64,000 bases of DNA from NCBI RefSeq assembly GCF_001039355.2, contig NW_019776079.1, positions 64,001 through 128,000 on the forward strand, written 5' to 3'. The position numbers were made by a program, and so were the translations under genes. The stretch is from Lingula anatina. Lineage: Eukaryota; Brachiopoda; Lingulata; Lingulida; Lingulidae. Positions 48,390-61,107 of this stretch are shown here, one piece after another. Position 1 is the stretch's first letter, and every line of letters starts with the position of its first letter. The notes below the pieces were generated by a model, which was not told the origin of the DNA, ran no database searches, and saw only the letters and a program-made list of their open reading frames with translations.

Positions 48390-51195
48390 TATCTTTCCTT
48401 TGTAGATTCTTCACGCCTATTAAATGTCTACTAACAATTGTAGATCTATTTGTACTCGTAAAGGGTAAGTATTGTCAGAATTCAATGACTCACTCTTCCC
48501 ACACGACCGTCAAGTAAATTCTAAGATTCAAGTTGTTTAAAATCAATATTCTACTCCTGGAGCCTTTCATAAATCCATCTGCAAAAGCACAAAAACAGCT
48601 CCTTACATGACTCTAACTACTCGAATGATTACTGAATTAAGAACCAAAAAGAGGATGAGAAAGGAACAACACGGAAATACCCTCAAGAACTAGTCCGCAG
48701 TAAACAGCGAATAGCCAAGGAGCATCTATTGCAGCAGGTGTGCCACGCATTGCTCATTGCAGACCACGCATTGTGCTAACTGTGACGATTGCAGCGAATC
48801 TTGTGGGATGCCTGATATAGGGGAGACCGGCCGGGCTACTTGACCCAGTTAGGTCTTGTGGACAAGGACAAGGACTTCACTACAGATGCAACATCACTGT
48901 TTTGCAAATAAAATGCCACATGGCTCAAAATTTGAAAAAAAAAAAAAAAAAAAAAAAAACAACTCATTTCAGGTGGGCCAACTGGGTCGGGTAGGGGCAA
49001 GTTGGGGGTCGGGGCAAGTTGGCACTTTAATAATGTAGGAATCCATGTAAACGCCATAAATATATTTTTTGCGCATTTTGTCATATTTAATTGATTTTAA
49101 GAGTCTTTGTTTAATTTTTTACTCAATGTGGAGGCAGACATATTGATGTTTCCATACCTTTCTTCCAGTATTATGCATTTCTGTTGAAAAATCATAACCA
49201 GGTACAGGGACTAACTTGTCCCGAGCTAAGCCCCAGGTGCACGTTTTATCTGAAAAGATTGCAAGGATGACCTACGTTTAGACATAACTATAGTTTGATG
49301 CCCTGTACGCATCCATTTCAAGTACTAGTACTATCACGTCCTTAGAAAAAATTTAAATCTCTTCAACTAAAAGTAACTTTCGGGCGCAGAAAACATTCAT
49401 TTGGACTCACTGCTCAAGAAAAGTTTTTTACGACCCACGCTTTCTTTGCACTGTGGGATATGGTCACTTCATAAGATTATGTGATCAATTTTTTCCCTCG
49501 TGGGTGCTTTTTTGTAAAATTAACTGGGGGCCAACTGACCCAGGGGTCCAACTAGCCCCGATCTCCCCTACCCCTATCAAAAAAGAAATGATGTTTTACT
49601 TTCGTCAGTCATTTGGAAATTTCGTGTTTGTATTTTTTCATGAAAGTATAAATCTTACTCAAATACTGCTTTAACAAAATGTTTAAAGGTCTTGTTTTTT
49701 ACTTTAAGACAAATTAACTGCCAAATGTCTTTGTGATAAACTTTCAGATATATTTTTTAAACTGGATCAGCATGTTCATCAGTAAGAAATCTTCAAATTG
49801 CGTTTGGAATAAGAACAGAATCTTGGAAAAAACGGTCTCAGAAAGATTTCTGGCGGGGTCGGTTGCGTAGGCCTACAAAGAAAAGGCGACTGATGCGCTG
49901 TTCGGCGAAAAGAAAAAGATGTAGAAAAAATGGTTGATTCTTTCTCTGGTGTATCTTCCCTGTAGACGACTGAAATCTACCTACTCTAAACGTTTGTGTC
50001 AGTGTAATGTGTCCGATACAGAACTGCAGGACAAAAACGAGTAAAAATCCACGTTCTTTTCCACTTTCATACAGAAATCGATAGTTCAACAGGACGGAGG
50101 CCATGGTTTACCTACTATTGACTATTGACGTATATATATATTAAAATATAATTTCAGAAAACAACATGTACAATTCAATGCAGGATGAATAATTGTAAGA
50201 CGTTGTTAATAATATTTTTCACTATTTACTAGATGGAACGTTTATAAAATGGAAGTAAAATATTAGTGACTTCACATCCTGAGAATTAAAAAAATTAAAT
50301 TAAATATTATACGCAGCACACTTGTAACATGTAAATGATTTCAAACCAGCAGTTTTGAGAAAAAAAACACTACCGACGGATTCAGGTTGTTAAGAGAGGA
50401 GATTGGCGAAAAACTGGTTAACTTTTTCCTCTCTGTAAACTCGCACTTATTGAAAAAAAATAGAACACAGGTCTGCGACAATGGTAGGTTTGGTATTATA
50501 TACTATAAAACATGTTAAAAATGCCTTCAAAAGACAGAGGGTTGTTTACATAAACATTATTTTACATGATCTTAAAACAAATATGGTTGATCGACTTGCA
50601 CACGGATGCTCTAGACAGAGCAGGAAAAAATTCTGCATTCAACATAAAACATGCTTTAGTCTAAATAGTAAAATTGTCGGTATATCATGTAGCACGCACG
50701 CTCTAGCCCAAACGTTAGGTTTGTCAGTGGTACATCTGAAACATACATCATAGACTGAACAGTTTCTTTTTTGTATATAAGTTGCAATGATGTTCTGAAG
50801 TAAACACTAAAATGTACAACGTTTGTCAATATTGCTGCCTTGATATAATTTTTGGCAAGTTGCCAAGTAATACATTACTTGCTCCAAAGGAATGAGGATA
50901 TCAGACTATGATGTGTTATTTAAAAATATGAATCACATAAGACAAACGTAAAAATGAAAATCCACGACCGTCAACACGCTCGTCGCCAGAGATATGAGGT
51001 TACGAGGCATGCTAATATCCCTTACAACGGGAGTTTGGGTCATTCTCCCTTATTAGTAATATCTAAATCTTGGGGACTAACAAATGCTTCTCCTGCCCAA
51101 GTAACGCTACGACTGTTAGTTAATGCCTTGGAAATAATATAATATCTAATAAAAACAATATGTGCTGCGTCATATTCATGGAGATAACAGAACTG
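48390..51195. other. Intergenic region between APH-1 and the dynein-stalk gene
   Basis: It holds the APH-1 5' flank, then the 753-bp inverted-repeat element at 48818-49570. An 88-codon minus-strand frame at 49838-50104 begins with a hydrophobic segment and has a possible donor, but nothing downstream supports a gene. A TA-rich tract lies near 50128. No other feature is recognised. Confidence 0.4.
48818..49570. mobile_element. 753-bp non-autonomous TIR element upstream of APH-1
   Basis: The left end is TAGGGGAGACCGGCCGGGCT and the right end is the inverse of TAGGGGAGATCGGGGCTAGT. Just inside are TGACCCAG on the left and its counterpart CTGACCCAG near 49537, plus CAACTGGG/GGCAAGTTGG blocks. 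It holds a run of about 24 A (48936-48959) and no meaningful ORF. It starts 429 bases upstream of the APH-1 ATG, so it may border the promoter. Its superfamily cannot be assigned without the target-site duplication, which looks like TA. Confidence 0.65.
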
Positions 51196-53861
51196 TCAGC
51201 AATTGATGGCGGAAGTCTTACTGGTCACAGAAAGTTTTCCGGGACCAGATATACTCTTCCTACGTGGTTTGACCGTAGGAGTCGGACTTTCTACAACGAC
51301 TGGACCAGAAATACTCTTCCTTCTCCATGCCGTCGTTGCTCTCGAAGCCGTCGGGCTCCTAGCGGTTGCACTCGGCACCCCTGATGCACTTTTGTTGCTT
51401 CCAGTCGATATCAACGTTGGTGGCTGAGAGTTTCCGGCACTGTTGAACACCGGAACGCTCTTTCTTCTAAGAAAATTATGCGTTGGTGTGGGCGACGCCT
51501 GGGGTTGCGTTGACCGGAGAGAATTGAAATTGGTACTTGCAGACTTTGCGTTGTTCATGCTTGATGTCGGTTTTCGATAAGTGGACGTTTCAGCAAAAGT
51601 AGAAGCGGTTCTTGCAACATAATTCTGTGAATTCTTGCGACCAGAATGGCCATAAATATCAGAGTCAAACATCTCGCGGCGAAGATGACTCGGTGTTGGA
51701 TAAAGCACTTTGTCAGTGCTAAATAATGGCGTTCTCCAGGTTGGCGGGCCATAGGAGGGGGTCATCAAAGGAGGCGTGGTTAGGTGCCATCGGGATGTCA
51801 CTGGTGGCTGTTTCCCGGTTACGTAATGAGAGGGGACGAACAACTTGTCGCTCCTGGATATATCTCTTCTGGGAACCCGGCCGTGGATGTATGGTGCGGT
51901 GCCATAGTAAGCGTATGCCACTTCTTCAACAATGCCAAGTGTCTGAAAATTTTACAGACAAGGTAACAAATCGTGAAAAGACAAATAATACACCTTAAAA
52001 TATGTTTAAAAAGTGCATACTAAGTGTACGCTTAACCGAACTACTAATCTCAACAGCCAAGTGTAATGAAAGTTGCCAGCGGAAAAGAATTATGATTAAA
52101 AGTGATTAATTTTTTCTTGCATTATGATTTTCCATTTTTGCATTTTTTGTCTATATAAATGATTTTTAAATACAACAGTCCACATACCCAGGAGTAGAAT
52201 GCTGCGGCACCTCGGCATACCTCCTGCAGCTCTCTCACATCTATGTTATGAAGAAGATGTCTAGCGCGAGATGCAACTGAAGGATGAAGACACTCAATTT
52301 CGAACTCTGTAACTCGGCGTTTAAGCCCATCATTTCCAACAACTCTGCAGAGCTTTTGGCATTCTTTCCAATTCTGAAATAAATGTGTTATGCATTACCA
52401 TAACGCTGATAAATAACACTTGTATACTTTTACGAACTCCTTTTACAAAATAGGCAATGAAACTGCCCAACGTATAAACATGTTCTTGATTTTTTTTTCA
52501 AATATTGGTTAAAGGCATTCTGTAAGGGCTTGAAATGTCCCAAATTCATACTTTCTACGTGTCCTGCAAAGCTACAGACATTAAAATTAGACATTAAAAG
52601 TACCTGATGTCGATAGTTCCTTATGACAGGAAGACACAGCGTTCTAAATGTCTGGCCAGTTATTTACAACTATTTCATCAAATTAAAAAAATGGAACAAA
52701 AAATCGATTCAAGTGCATGGGCGGGTCAAGGATAGTTGGTTATAATCTCGGGGAGTTTACAGACATTTTGTTTTAAATTAAATCATTCTGTAAAAGGGGT
52801 TTCAAATATTAGCGATTGTAATGTCCATTGAAATATTTCAATACCCTTATTTTCTCCTCCTCTTCTCCGAGTACTAAGAGCGTGGCAATCATGACTTTAT
52901 GTAATACGGGAGGTGGCGTCGTGTAACGGCGTATCTCACAGATGGCAGCGCTATCCAGCATGGAGACATGATGATTCAGGCGTTTTACTCGTTCCCACAC
53001 CTCAACCAATCGCTTAGCATGATGGAGGTCGTCGTGAAGGGTGACAGCATAGCCTTGGGTTTCCACCGCCGTTATTGACCTCAGCATTGCATGCATGTCC
53101 TTCCTTTGAATTGAGTCCAGGAGTGCTGTAATTGAACCCAATTGAGAAAATTAAGCAGAGAAACTTGCTTGTGAGATGCAATATTGGTCTGTAGAAGGCT
53201 GCAAGGTTCGTTCTTGTAGTTTCAGGTAAGTAGCAAATTTCGACAACCGTTTCACACAAGAAAAGTCTGAAATATATTGCTACAGTGCAAAGGCAGAAAA
53301 CAACTCTGTCCGTCTTTAAATCATGAGAACAATGCAATAAAGAGGTAAAGCATTATGACAAAATCTCTAGCTTCTAAAAAATTTAATTTGTAGCACATCG
53401 TTTTTATATAAATACCCGACAAAACGGTAATAGCTTTACACAACACACTAAGCATTCAAAATAAAAACATTTATAAATCCCAAGGTGGGAATTTTGAAAG
53501 GAATTTTAATTCGTCTTACCATCTTTACTTTTAAGAAACCGCAGTCTCTCTTCCGCTGCCTCCATGATTCTCCCAGTGAGCTGAGTGCGGCTCCATTTGA
53601 TTTCTTGAATCACTTTTTGCAAGCGACCAGTTTCGTTTAATCGCATAGCATGTTCTAATTGTTCTCTCAAACGATGACTCTTGGACGCTGTGCGGGCATA
53701 GAATAAGGAAGACCATTTTGATATATCAAAGTTTTACTGGCTTTTATTGATAGAGAAGCGGCAAGTTTACGAATAAACAAAATTTTGGTCCCAAAATAAT
53801 GTAAAAAGAACTTACCGGATGCAGGAGAAGAAAACTTGTCTAAATTTCGTCGACTCGACAT
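51196..53861 (-). CDS. Free-standing dynein stalk / microtubule-binding-domain protein
   Basis: Five exons (complement): 53861-53816, 53687-53520, 53125-52845, 52373-52188 and 51942-51196, with consistent phases, giving 475 aa. Residues 16-130 are helical and charged (REQLEHAMRL, EEERLRFLK-like heptads). Residues 133-240 match the dynein heavy-chain stalk tip: IRRYTTPPPVLHKVM, a Leu-rich helix, NWKECQKL, then REL...CRGAAAFYSW and AYAYYG, corresponding to the PP-x-V, W, and AA-x-x-W...Y blocks of that family. None of the AAA+ motor modules are present. The remaining 235 residues are Ser/Pro/Thr-rich and disordered, with three RRKS motifs (386, 434, 454), the last two within identical RRKSISGP repeats. 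A ciliary or cytoskeletal microtubule-binding role is inferred from the domain only. I do not know a symbol for it. Confidence 0.85.
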
Positions 53862-55193
53862 TTTTGCAGCATACGCCAAGGTTCTGTTCCTGTTATAGAA
53901 AGCTGACCTAAGTGTGATTGGCCTGCAGAGGTTTGGATTATAATTATGTTGTTGCATTCAACTGTGTTTTTGGGCACAACCTATATCCACAACCAATGAA
54001 CAGTCAAACGCCCATGTCCCACCAAACAAAATGCACAGGTACCCGGACTCTCATCTATCACAATGTGCAACAAAATAACACTCCCAATTACCACAATGTG
54101 CTAACGCAAATCTCATCACCGTGAACAGGTGTCACCCTTGCCTCTTCCACCATACGACCCTAACAATACTCAGGCTGAACTGTTAAGGTACACAGCAATC
54201 ATACATGTGCAATAAAAACAAATCGTCTCATTTCAATAGTTTATTTGGTATGCTGTATATACTACTAACAAGACTATATCTGTGCCTTATTTGTGTAAAT
54301 AGGAAGCATTCTGATATTTAAACCTTCAACATACAAATATTTTCAAGTGGACAAATACTTGTTAGCATAAAAGCACACCTTTCAATCCAATAACTGTATA
54401 TAGGAATGCAGAAAAAAATATCAAATTAACCAATATCATAATGACTAGACTGATTGGTAATGTAACCTTAAAGGGCATATAAGCATTAGCTGTAAACATA
54501 CCTACTACATTTGATATAACTGAGCAAATAAAAAAATTAAATACACACTTATACTTTCTATGAAACCAGATATTGTATCTCTTGAGCTTGTTGTTAAAAT
54601 GAATTAGTCATCATGACAGTTGCCCTTCTTCCCTTTCCTCCAAACTCTGTAGTATTTTATCCATGTTGCCATCGAACTAGTTTTTTTTCAAGTTCCATGT
54701 TTTGAAACATCAAACTTGAGAGTGGTTTTGATGAATAAATAAAAATTCTTAATGGACATGTCAAATGGCTCTGCGTGTGTGGCTAGAAATGTTGGGAAGG
54801 GGCTCCTGTCCAGATACAATACTCAACAAAGTGTGTTCACTAACTGACATGTTTGCAGTAAAAGACCTCATTTATATTTTTCAATCACAAAGCGATAAAA
54901 TTACTGGAATATATGACATTACTTTTTTCTGTGCCCCAGAAATAAAAACCTTGTGTTTTTCTAATGCAAAAGCATAAAAATAATATCATCATATCTACAC
55001 ATGTAGTCATAAAATAGCAATACATAAAAATATAGAACAAAACCTAACTACAGCAAACAAAATGAGATTTTTGTAACACAAACAAAAACTTTATCTGATA
55101 TGTAGATAACTAATCTGTACTGATAAAGTGAGCTGCCACAATGATGAAGTTGAGCATCATGTTTGACTATAACACACAAAAATCATTCTTGGT

Positions 55194-55241
<48 letters not shown>

Positions 55242-56250
55242 CTTTTATCCTAACATCTGTGCAATGCTTTCACTGTTAATAACCATCTTCACTGGTATAT
55301 CTAAGTCAATATTTTAAAGTTAATGCATTACTTTCATCTCTCAGAAAGGAAAGTCATGGAGAGCATTTAACCAAAAAACAAAAAAATTAATGAAAAATAA
55401 GTATTGGGCCAAGAAGTATGGGCATACATAATATCAGTATGCATATATAAATAAATATGGAAATGTGATAACCCACACAAAACACAGTAACAAGCTGTCT
55501 CTGTTACAATGAAACATGAACGTATCACCTTTGCGAACATTTTGTAACCTTAGCATTTTTATTGCCAAGTCTGTGACTTGATCAGAAATTGTAGAAGCAC
55601 AGCATACTGCTTACTTGGTACTCTGTAAACAGTATCAATGCTCAGCATGAACATACAAAAAGATGACTAACAGTGTTAAAATGCACTAGTTTTATTTTTA
55701 TATTGACTGAAATTATGTTGCCAAAGCTGATAAGACAAAAGCTACTTCAAGCTACATGTACTTCTGCTAAAATGCAAAGATGAGATTCTGATAGCTGCCT
55801 GTGCTATAACAATACATATCTGTAATAAATACTGCTGTAAAATATAACCTTGTAATCTGTTATAATGGTAATATCAGAAATCAAACTTCTATCATAATGC
55901 CATATTGATTCATTTTTGTGCCATAAAGAACTAATGGAACATGATTATTCGATGTGCGCACTATGAGAACAATTATGATGAGAATGTTAAAAAATGGTGA
56001 AATCCTTAACCTTCTTTGTACGTTTTGCAGAGATTCTTATTCATACTGGAGTCAAATAAAACATTATAGTGGAAATGTATGTAGAATTGGCCTTGTGAAA
56101 AATGCCTTCATGAGTGTGATTAGTTACATGTTAACCATAATTTGTAGCTCCATTATCACCCCAATATGATCATATTCCCTTCTAAAGTATAAGCTATTAG
56201 CTGCCAGCTTGTAAAACCTATAAAACCTGTGACATGTTCCTTGTTATCCT
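53862..56250. other. Intergenic region / BCAT 3' flank
   Basis: AT-rich, with a perfect TA repeat at 55195-55239. Part is likely the BCAT 3' UTR, since AATAAA on the minus strand occurs near 54241-54246. No coding region is recognised. The start of the dynein-stalk gene lies at the left edge with no TATA box in sight. Confidence 0.4.
55195..55239. repeat. (TA)n microsatellite
   Basis: An uninterrupted TA repeat of about 45 bases, flanked by non-repetitive AT-rich DNA. Confidence 0.95.
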
Positions 56251-59200
56251 CTAGTCAACATCTACCATCCAATCACTGGGCTGGCGACCATACTGAAAAA
56301 AATCATTTTACACAACAATTATGACAAAGTAGGGTTTTTATTAAACAATCATTTATTTCTTTTATTTAAAGAAAAACAAAGTCCTTATTTGTACATGTAA
56401 CACATAATTCAACTAGAATCCAATTAATAGAAGGATTAATGGGATATTCTGGATTTCCCTGCCTTGGTAATAAAAAGGGAAATTAAGAAAAAAATTGTAT
56501 ATTACAAGAACATGTGTCACAAAGACCATTCCAAGATTGAAAAAAAGTACTTAATATGAACTTTACACATTTACACTTAATAAGCTTAGTTTAACTCCTT
56601 CAGTCTGTACTTTTCTATATAGTTAAGATCATCAGGGGTGCAGCACATAGAATCTGGATTTACACATTGTGTACCTCATATCATTATCATATCAGTGTTG
56701 TTACCTGCATGTCAGTGAGCACTTGGAAGAATTTGCCATTTAGAGAGTCTTCCTGCTCCATGGTGGGCACTTGGAGAAATTCTCCTTGGTAAAGTATCTT
56801 CTCCACGGGGCAGACCACACATGCTGTGCCTGCTCCAAATATTTCTAATACCTATAGTTTAATAAATTTACAATTAGAGAGGCCTTAACTTGCAGTTTTT
56901 CTTTTGTCCTATTTGTAACCTCCTGTATAAGAGGTTTTGACACATTTTTATTCTTGTCATCAAATTTAATATGAAACTTTGTAAATCAACAAGACTATTC
57001 ACGCTCCTGTTTTTCTGAACTACAGTAGCAGACTGGGACACATTTAGGATATCTGACATACAAAGTTATTATCAAGCTTGGGCAAACAACTATTTCTTCT
57101 TTCTGCCAGGGCTTCATTTGATCAACTACATATTTACTCTTCTCTGCCAAAGCATTAGTCATTCATATACCGACTCCTTTCTCTATCAATACTTAGTTAA
57201 TTATATACTCATTCTCCTCTTTGCATTAGCTTTGGTGGTAAAATATATACTCACCCTTTTCTCTGCCAGAGCTTTGGTCAACTCTCCCATGTTTATCCTC
57301 CTTTCTGACACTTTAAACTGACCCTAAATGCAACAAAAACAACATCAAAATCAGAAAAGTATTGTGTTTAAAAGTATTGTGTTTTATTGATTTTTAAAAA
57401 AGGCAAACAGTTTTCCAAATTAAAAGGACACAGATGTAAAATATGTTTACCCATGCATAAGCCAGTTCCAGCAGACTTTTTCTGGTCACACCAGGCAATA
57501 TCAAATTATCTTTGAGAGCAGGAGTAACCAATTCCTTTTCTGAAGAAAAAAATGAAACGATATGTTATAGTACCAACAAAGGTTACAACGGCTACAGAGA
57601 CAAAGGTCTTCAAAAAGCTTTGAAAACACTAAGAACATTAATGTATTTCTATCTTGAAAAAGAGCCCCTAAAAATACAACTTATACCAAATTCAACACTA
57701 CCATGTAAAATGTGACCAGATTAATATGAGAAAAAATATATTACAACAAACACAATATATCTTATACTTCTTCAAACATCTTAGTACAACAATAAGTTAA
57801 CACAAGCATAAGGTTATTGCTTCAGCCTCATACCTCCTTGTTCATTGACCAAGTACACAAATATATTCATGGTCCCCACTTCTGTAAGGTTCTGTTCTTC
57901 TCCAAACAACCAGAGTACCTGCTGGCACCCATGCTGGGCAGCCATATTCTGGATGCTAATGGTGGGACCATAGTTGCTAGGAATGAGTGGAAAAAATTTC
58001 ATCAGGTAAATTAGTTATTTGTGTAATTTACATCTGATTAATGGTACTAAAAAGTCGCACTGAGATATGAAACTTTAAGTTGCATACATCATTCAAGGGC
58101 AATTAAAAACAAAGCAAATATGTATTGTAATCCAAGTTGGTATAACTTAATACTATATCTTACATTGACTGACAATTATAATTTTAGAATTTTATTATTT
58201 TAGAGTAACCCTATCCATTGAAAATGTTGATTTTAAGCTATCTCAACACTGCTTTTTTGCATACCACATTGAAAAAATTTTAAAAAAAAAAAAAAAAAAT
58301 GTAGAAAAGCTGTCTACTGGACATATATATAATTGACAAACTGACAGAAACGGTGACAGTTTAAAAATGATGAAGAACCCATTTAACAATGAAAGTGCAC
58401 AAAATAATTGCTATAAATCTAGTCACATAGTGTTTGTCCAGATAAATAATCATTATAAAAGGCCACACTGATTAAATTTTATGGATGACATATTCTGGAA
58501 ACCCAAAAATAAATGCTGGGGGGGGGGGAGGTGGTTAAGTAAAGGAATACACAGCTGGAAGCAAAAATTGCACCACGGAACACAGTGAACCATACAGACA
58601 ACACGTCTTTATTTGCACTAAAGAAACTGAAGAGTCAGAAGTCATCTGCTTTATATCAGTGTATCAAACAAAAAGTCTTTCTTTGCACTGAGAATATTAA
58701 AGAAACAGCTCTTATCTGCTTCATCTGTATATTGAACAAACAACTGAAAATACCAGAGATTTGGCTCTCAACTTCTTCATCCCATACTTTGTACCATACA
58801 AACTACTGAGAATACTAAAGAGTCAGCTCTCATTTCAGGGCTTATGAACAAATTAGGTGTATTCTAATATAAACCTCATATTTGTGAGCACAAATGTCCA
58901 AATCAACGACTACAGCCACTGATTAACTACCCAATATAAAATTACCAATGTCAACTGCATACCAATCAATAATCACCCCCTCCGTCTTCTTGTGAACTTT
59001 TATGCTTATGCACGCATTTTGATGCCCATGATGCACCCACCCACCAATTTTTGCACCTGCTTTAGGCAGCAATAGGCATATGCAGGAAGTAAATTTTATG
59101 ACAAATTCTGTAGGTTTTGCTACCAAAGATAAAGGAGTTTTGTGACAACCCAGGCTTTTTCAGCATTTTGAGTGGTGATAGCAGTCAGTTCCAGAGTTCC

Positions 59201-61107
59201 GAGTAGGTGATTTTTTTTAGAACAGGTGAAAATTTATGAATATACGGATGTCATTCATAAAATTTAATCAGTGTGGCATAATGAAAAAAATTATCAACTT
59301 TTATTCTGTACCTGCCCAGTTTGGAAGCTCCTGCTCCACCTGGCCATGCCCTTACATAGGTGGGGTCAGCAAGTAATGTGACTGGCTTCATTCCTGTTGG
59401 GTAGTACGGACCTACTGGACCCACCAAGACATACAAGAGAGCCTGGTTAGAAACAGTCACACCTAGAGTAGGCTGAAAAATAATTACAATATGGCATCAG
59501 AGGAATTAATTTCAATCTTATTTTGCTTGAGATTAATTCAACAAAGAGATCCAGGATGCCAAGAATGGGGGAAAGATGTGGCAACTATTTTTCCATGAAG
59601 ATAAATTTTGAAAACATCTTTCAATGTGTATATTCTGCAGTATCTCTACAGGACTTGGTTCTTCTCCCACTTCAGTAAGAGAGAAAAACCAAATCTCCTG
59701 ATAAAGACACATTGATTATATTGAGTGTGCAAAACCAGATGATGAAGTGATGGACACTTCTTACTTCACAGTCTGTACAACTTAAGACAACTGAGCATGT
59801 GGTTTTTGAACAAGTGATTCCATGTCCTTTACAAATCTTTCTTCTTTTTTTCCAAAAAGGGTGGCCTGACACATTCCACTGGTGAGTTACCTCAGTTCCT
59901 TTGTAGAAAGGCCTGAGACATTTACCTGACTTGAGTTCCTTTGCATGTAAGCCCAACATGTTCAAGATACTTTAGTTCCTATGAAGGAAGGCCTGATATA
60001 TTTCAATTAAGCCTACACATTCCACTTACTTCAGTTCCTATGAAGGTAGGCCTAATATACAGGCTGCTGGAGGTTGAGTGTGGCACCCAATCCTTTTCCA
60101 CCCTGATTAGTTTCTTGATACACTTCAGCAGCTCTAGGCCATCAAAATTCTAGAGATATAAAGTATTTGTTACATATATGTCAATGCAGATCTCTTTCTA
60201 ATTACTAATAATAAATACTGATACTGATTTTGTCTTGGACTTTCAATGAAAAAGAGCAGTATCTTTAAAAAAAAATATGATGGCAATTTGACAGTCACTT
60301 TCACTTCTTCACCACAGTCTTTTTCACTCCATTTTCACTTGTATTTCATGGCTTAAGAATATATTCCTAGAGAAAGATAATAAATGACCAATACCCAACA
60401 GTGCTTTCACCTTTTAACAAATTTTAGCAATTTTTTCTTTCTATATTGCATCTCTCTATCTTAGGTGAGCATAACCATATTGGGAGATTCAAGTGGACAA
60501 GGCCTCTCCTCTAGAGCTGAATGTCAATGGTTTGATCCAAGATTAGTTCATACCAAAGACCATCATAAAAATGGTACCTGCTATGTCCTCACTTAGCATT
60601 CAGCATTAAGAGATTGAAGCAGGGGGTAAAGAGGCCAATAATAATGTCACCAGCCTTGCTCCACCATGCATCACACTGGACAAGGACATTGTGATTGCAG
60701 AGTGGTTGTAGCATGGGCACCACTTTCCCACTGTAAAATAATACAATCATATCCTGCCGAGGCAGCCCTGACATACGTACCATGGATATGTATCCATACG
60801 TGCCATGGATATGCATCCATAGACAAACTGACTAAACAGGCCTTAAAGTGAACTCTAACAAAGTCAACTAGCTTTTGGACATGGTGTCTTTTTAATTTTT
60901 GATCTAACCTCAGCTGGCAGCAAAGCATGATATGCAGTCTACAATAATTTATTAATTTTTTCAAAAAAGACCTATCTGAAATGATAATGAACTCACTGGC
61001 AGGCAGCATCTTGTGGCAGAGTTGTTCATTCTTTTCATATTTTCTTCAGGTCTGAATAATCTTATTTTGCCATCTACTCCTCTGAAGGCTTTCATTCCTT
61101 CAAACAG
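56251..61107 (-). CDS. BCAT: Branched-chain amino-acid aminotransferase, 3' part (5' end outside window)
   Basis: Eight exons (complement): 61107-60997, 60149-60030, 59472-59312, 57976-57834, 57539-57451, 57323-57255, 56851-56705 and 56292-56251. Phases are consistent, giving 293 residues plus stop. The enzyme is PLP-dependent and swaps the amino group between Leu/Ile/Val and 2-oxoglutarate. Family blocks run in order: [37 protein letters not shown], the PLP lysine in SKLGSNYG (codon 59322-59320), [38 protein letters not shown] with the redox CxxC of animal BCATs, and terminal YGRQPSDW. The N-terminal exons with WSSEFGW-type sequence are not in the window; a GTATGTG donor-like sequence on the minus strand at the very end (63999) may mark the preceding exon. 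Whether it is cytosolic or mitochondrial cannot be told. Confidence 0.97.
59892..60070. repeat. Tandem repeat built from a BCAT exon end and its splice donor
   Basis: Four degenerate copies share AGTTCCT-x-x-G-A/T-x-G-x-AGGCC (plus strand) beginning at about 59892, 59932, 59972 and 60031, with spacings of 40, 40 and about 59 bases. The copy at 60031 is the real end of the exon encoding RPTFIGTE plus its donor. The other three lie in the following intron and carry donor-like sequences (GTAACT, GTCAGG, GTATCT). Confidence 0.75.

Noticed and set aside
49838-50104. 88-codon minus-strand frame with a hydrophobic start
   Set aside because: A signal-like segment alone is weak evidence, and no downstream exon or domain was found on that strand before APH-1.
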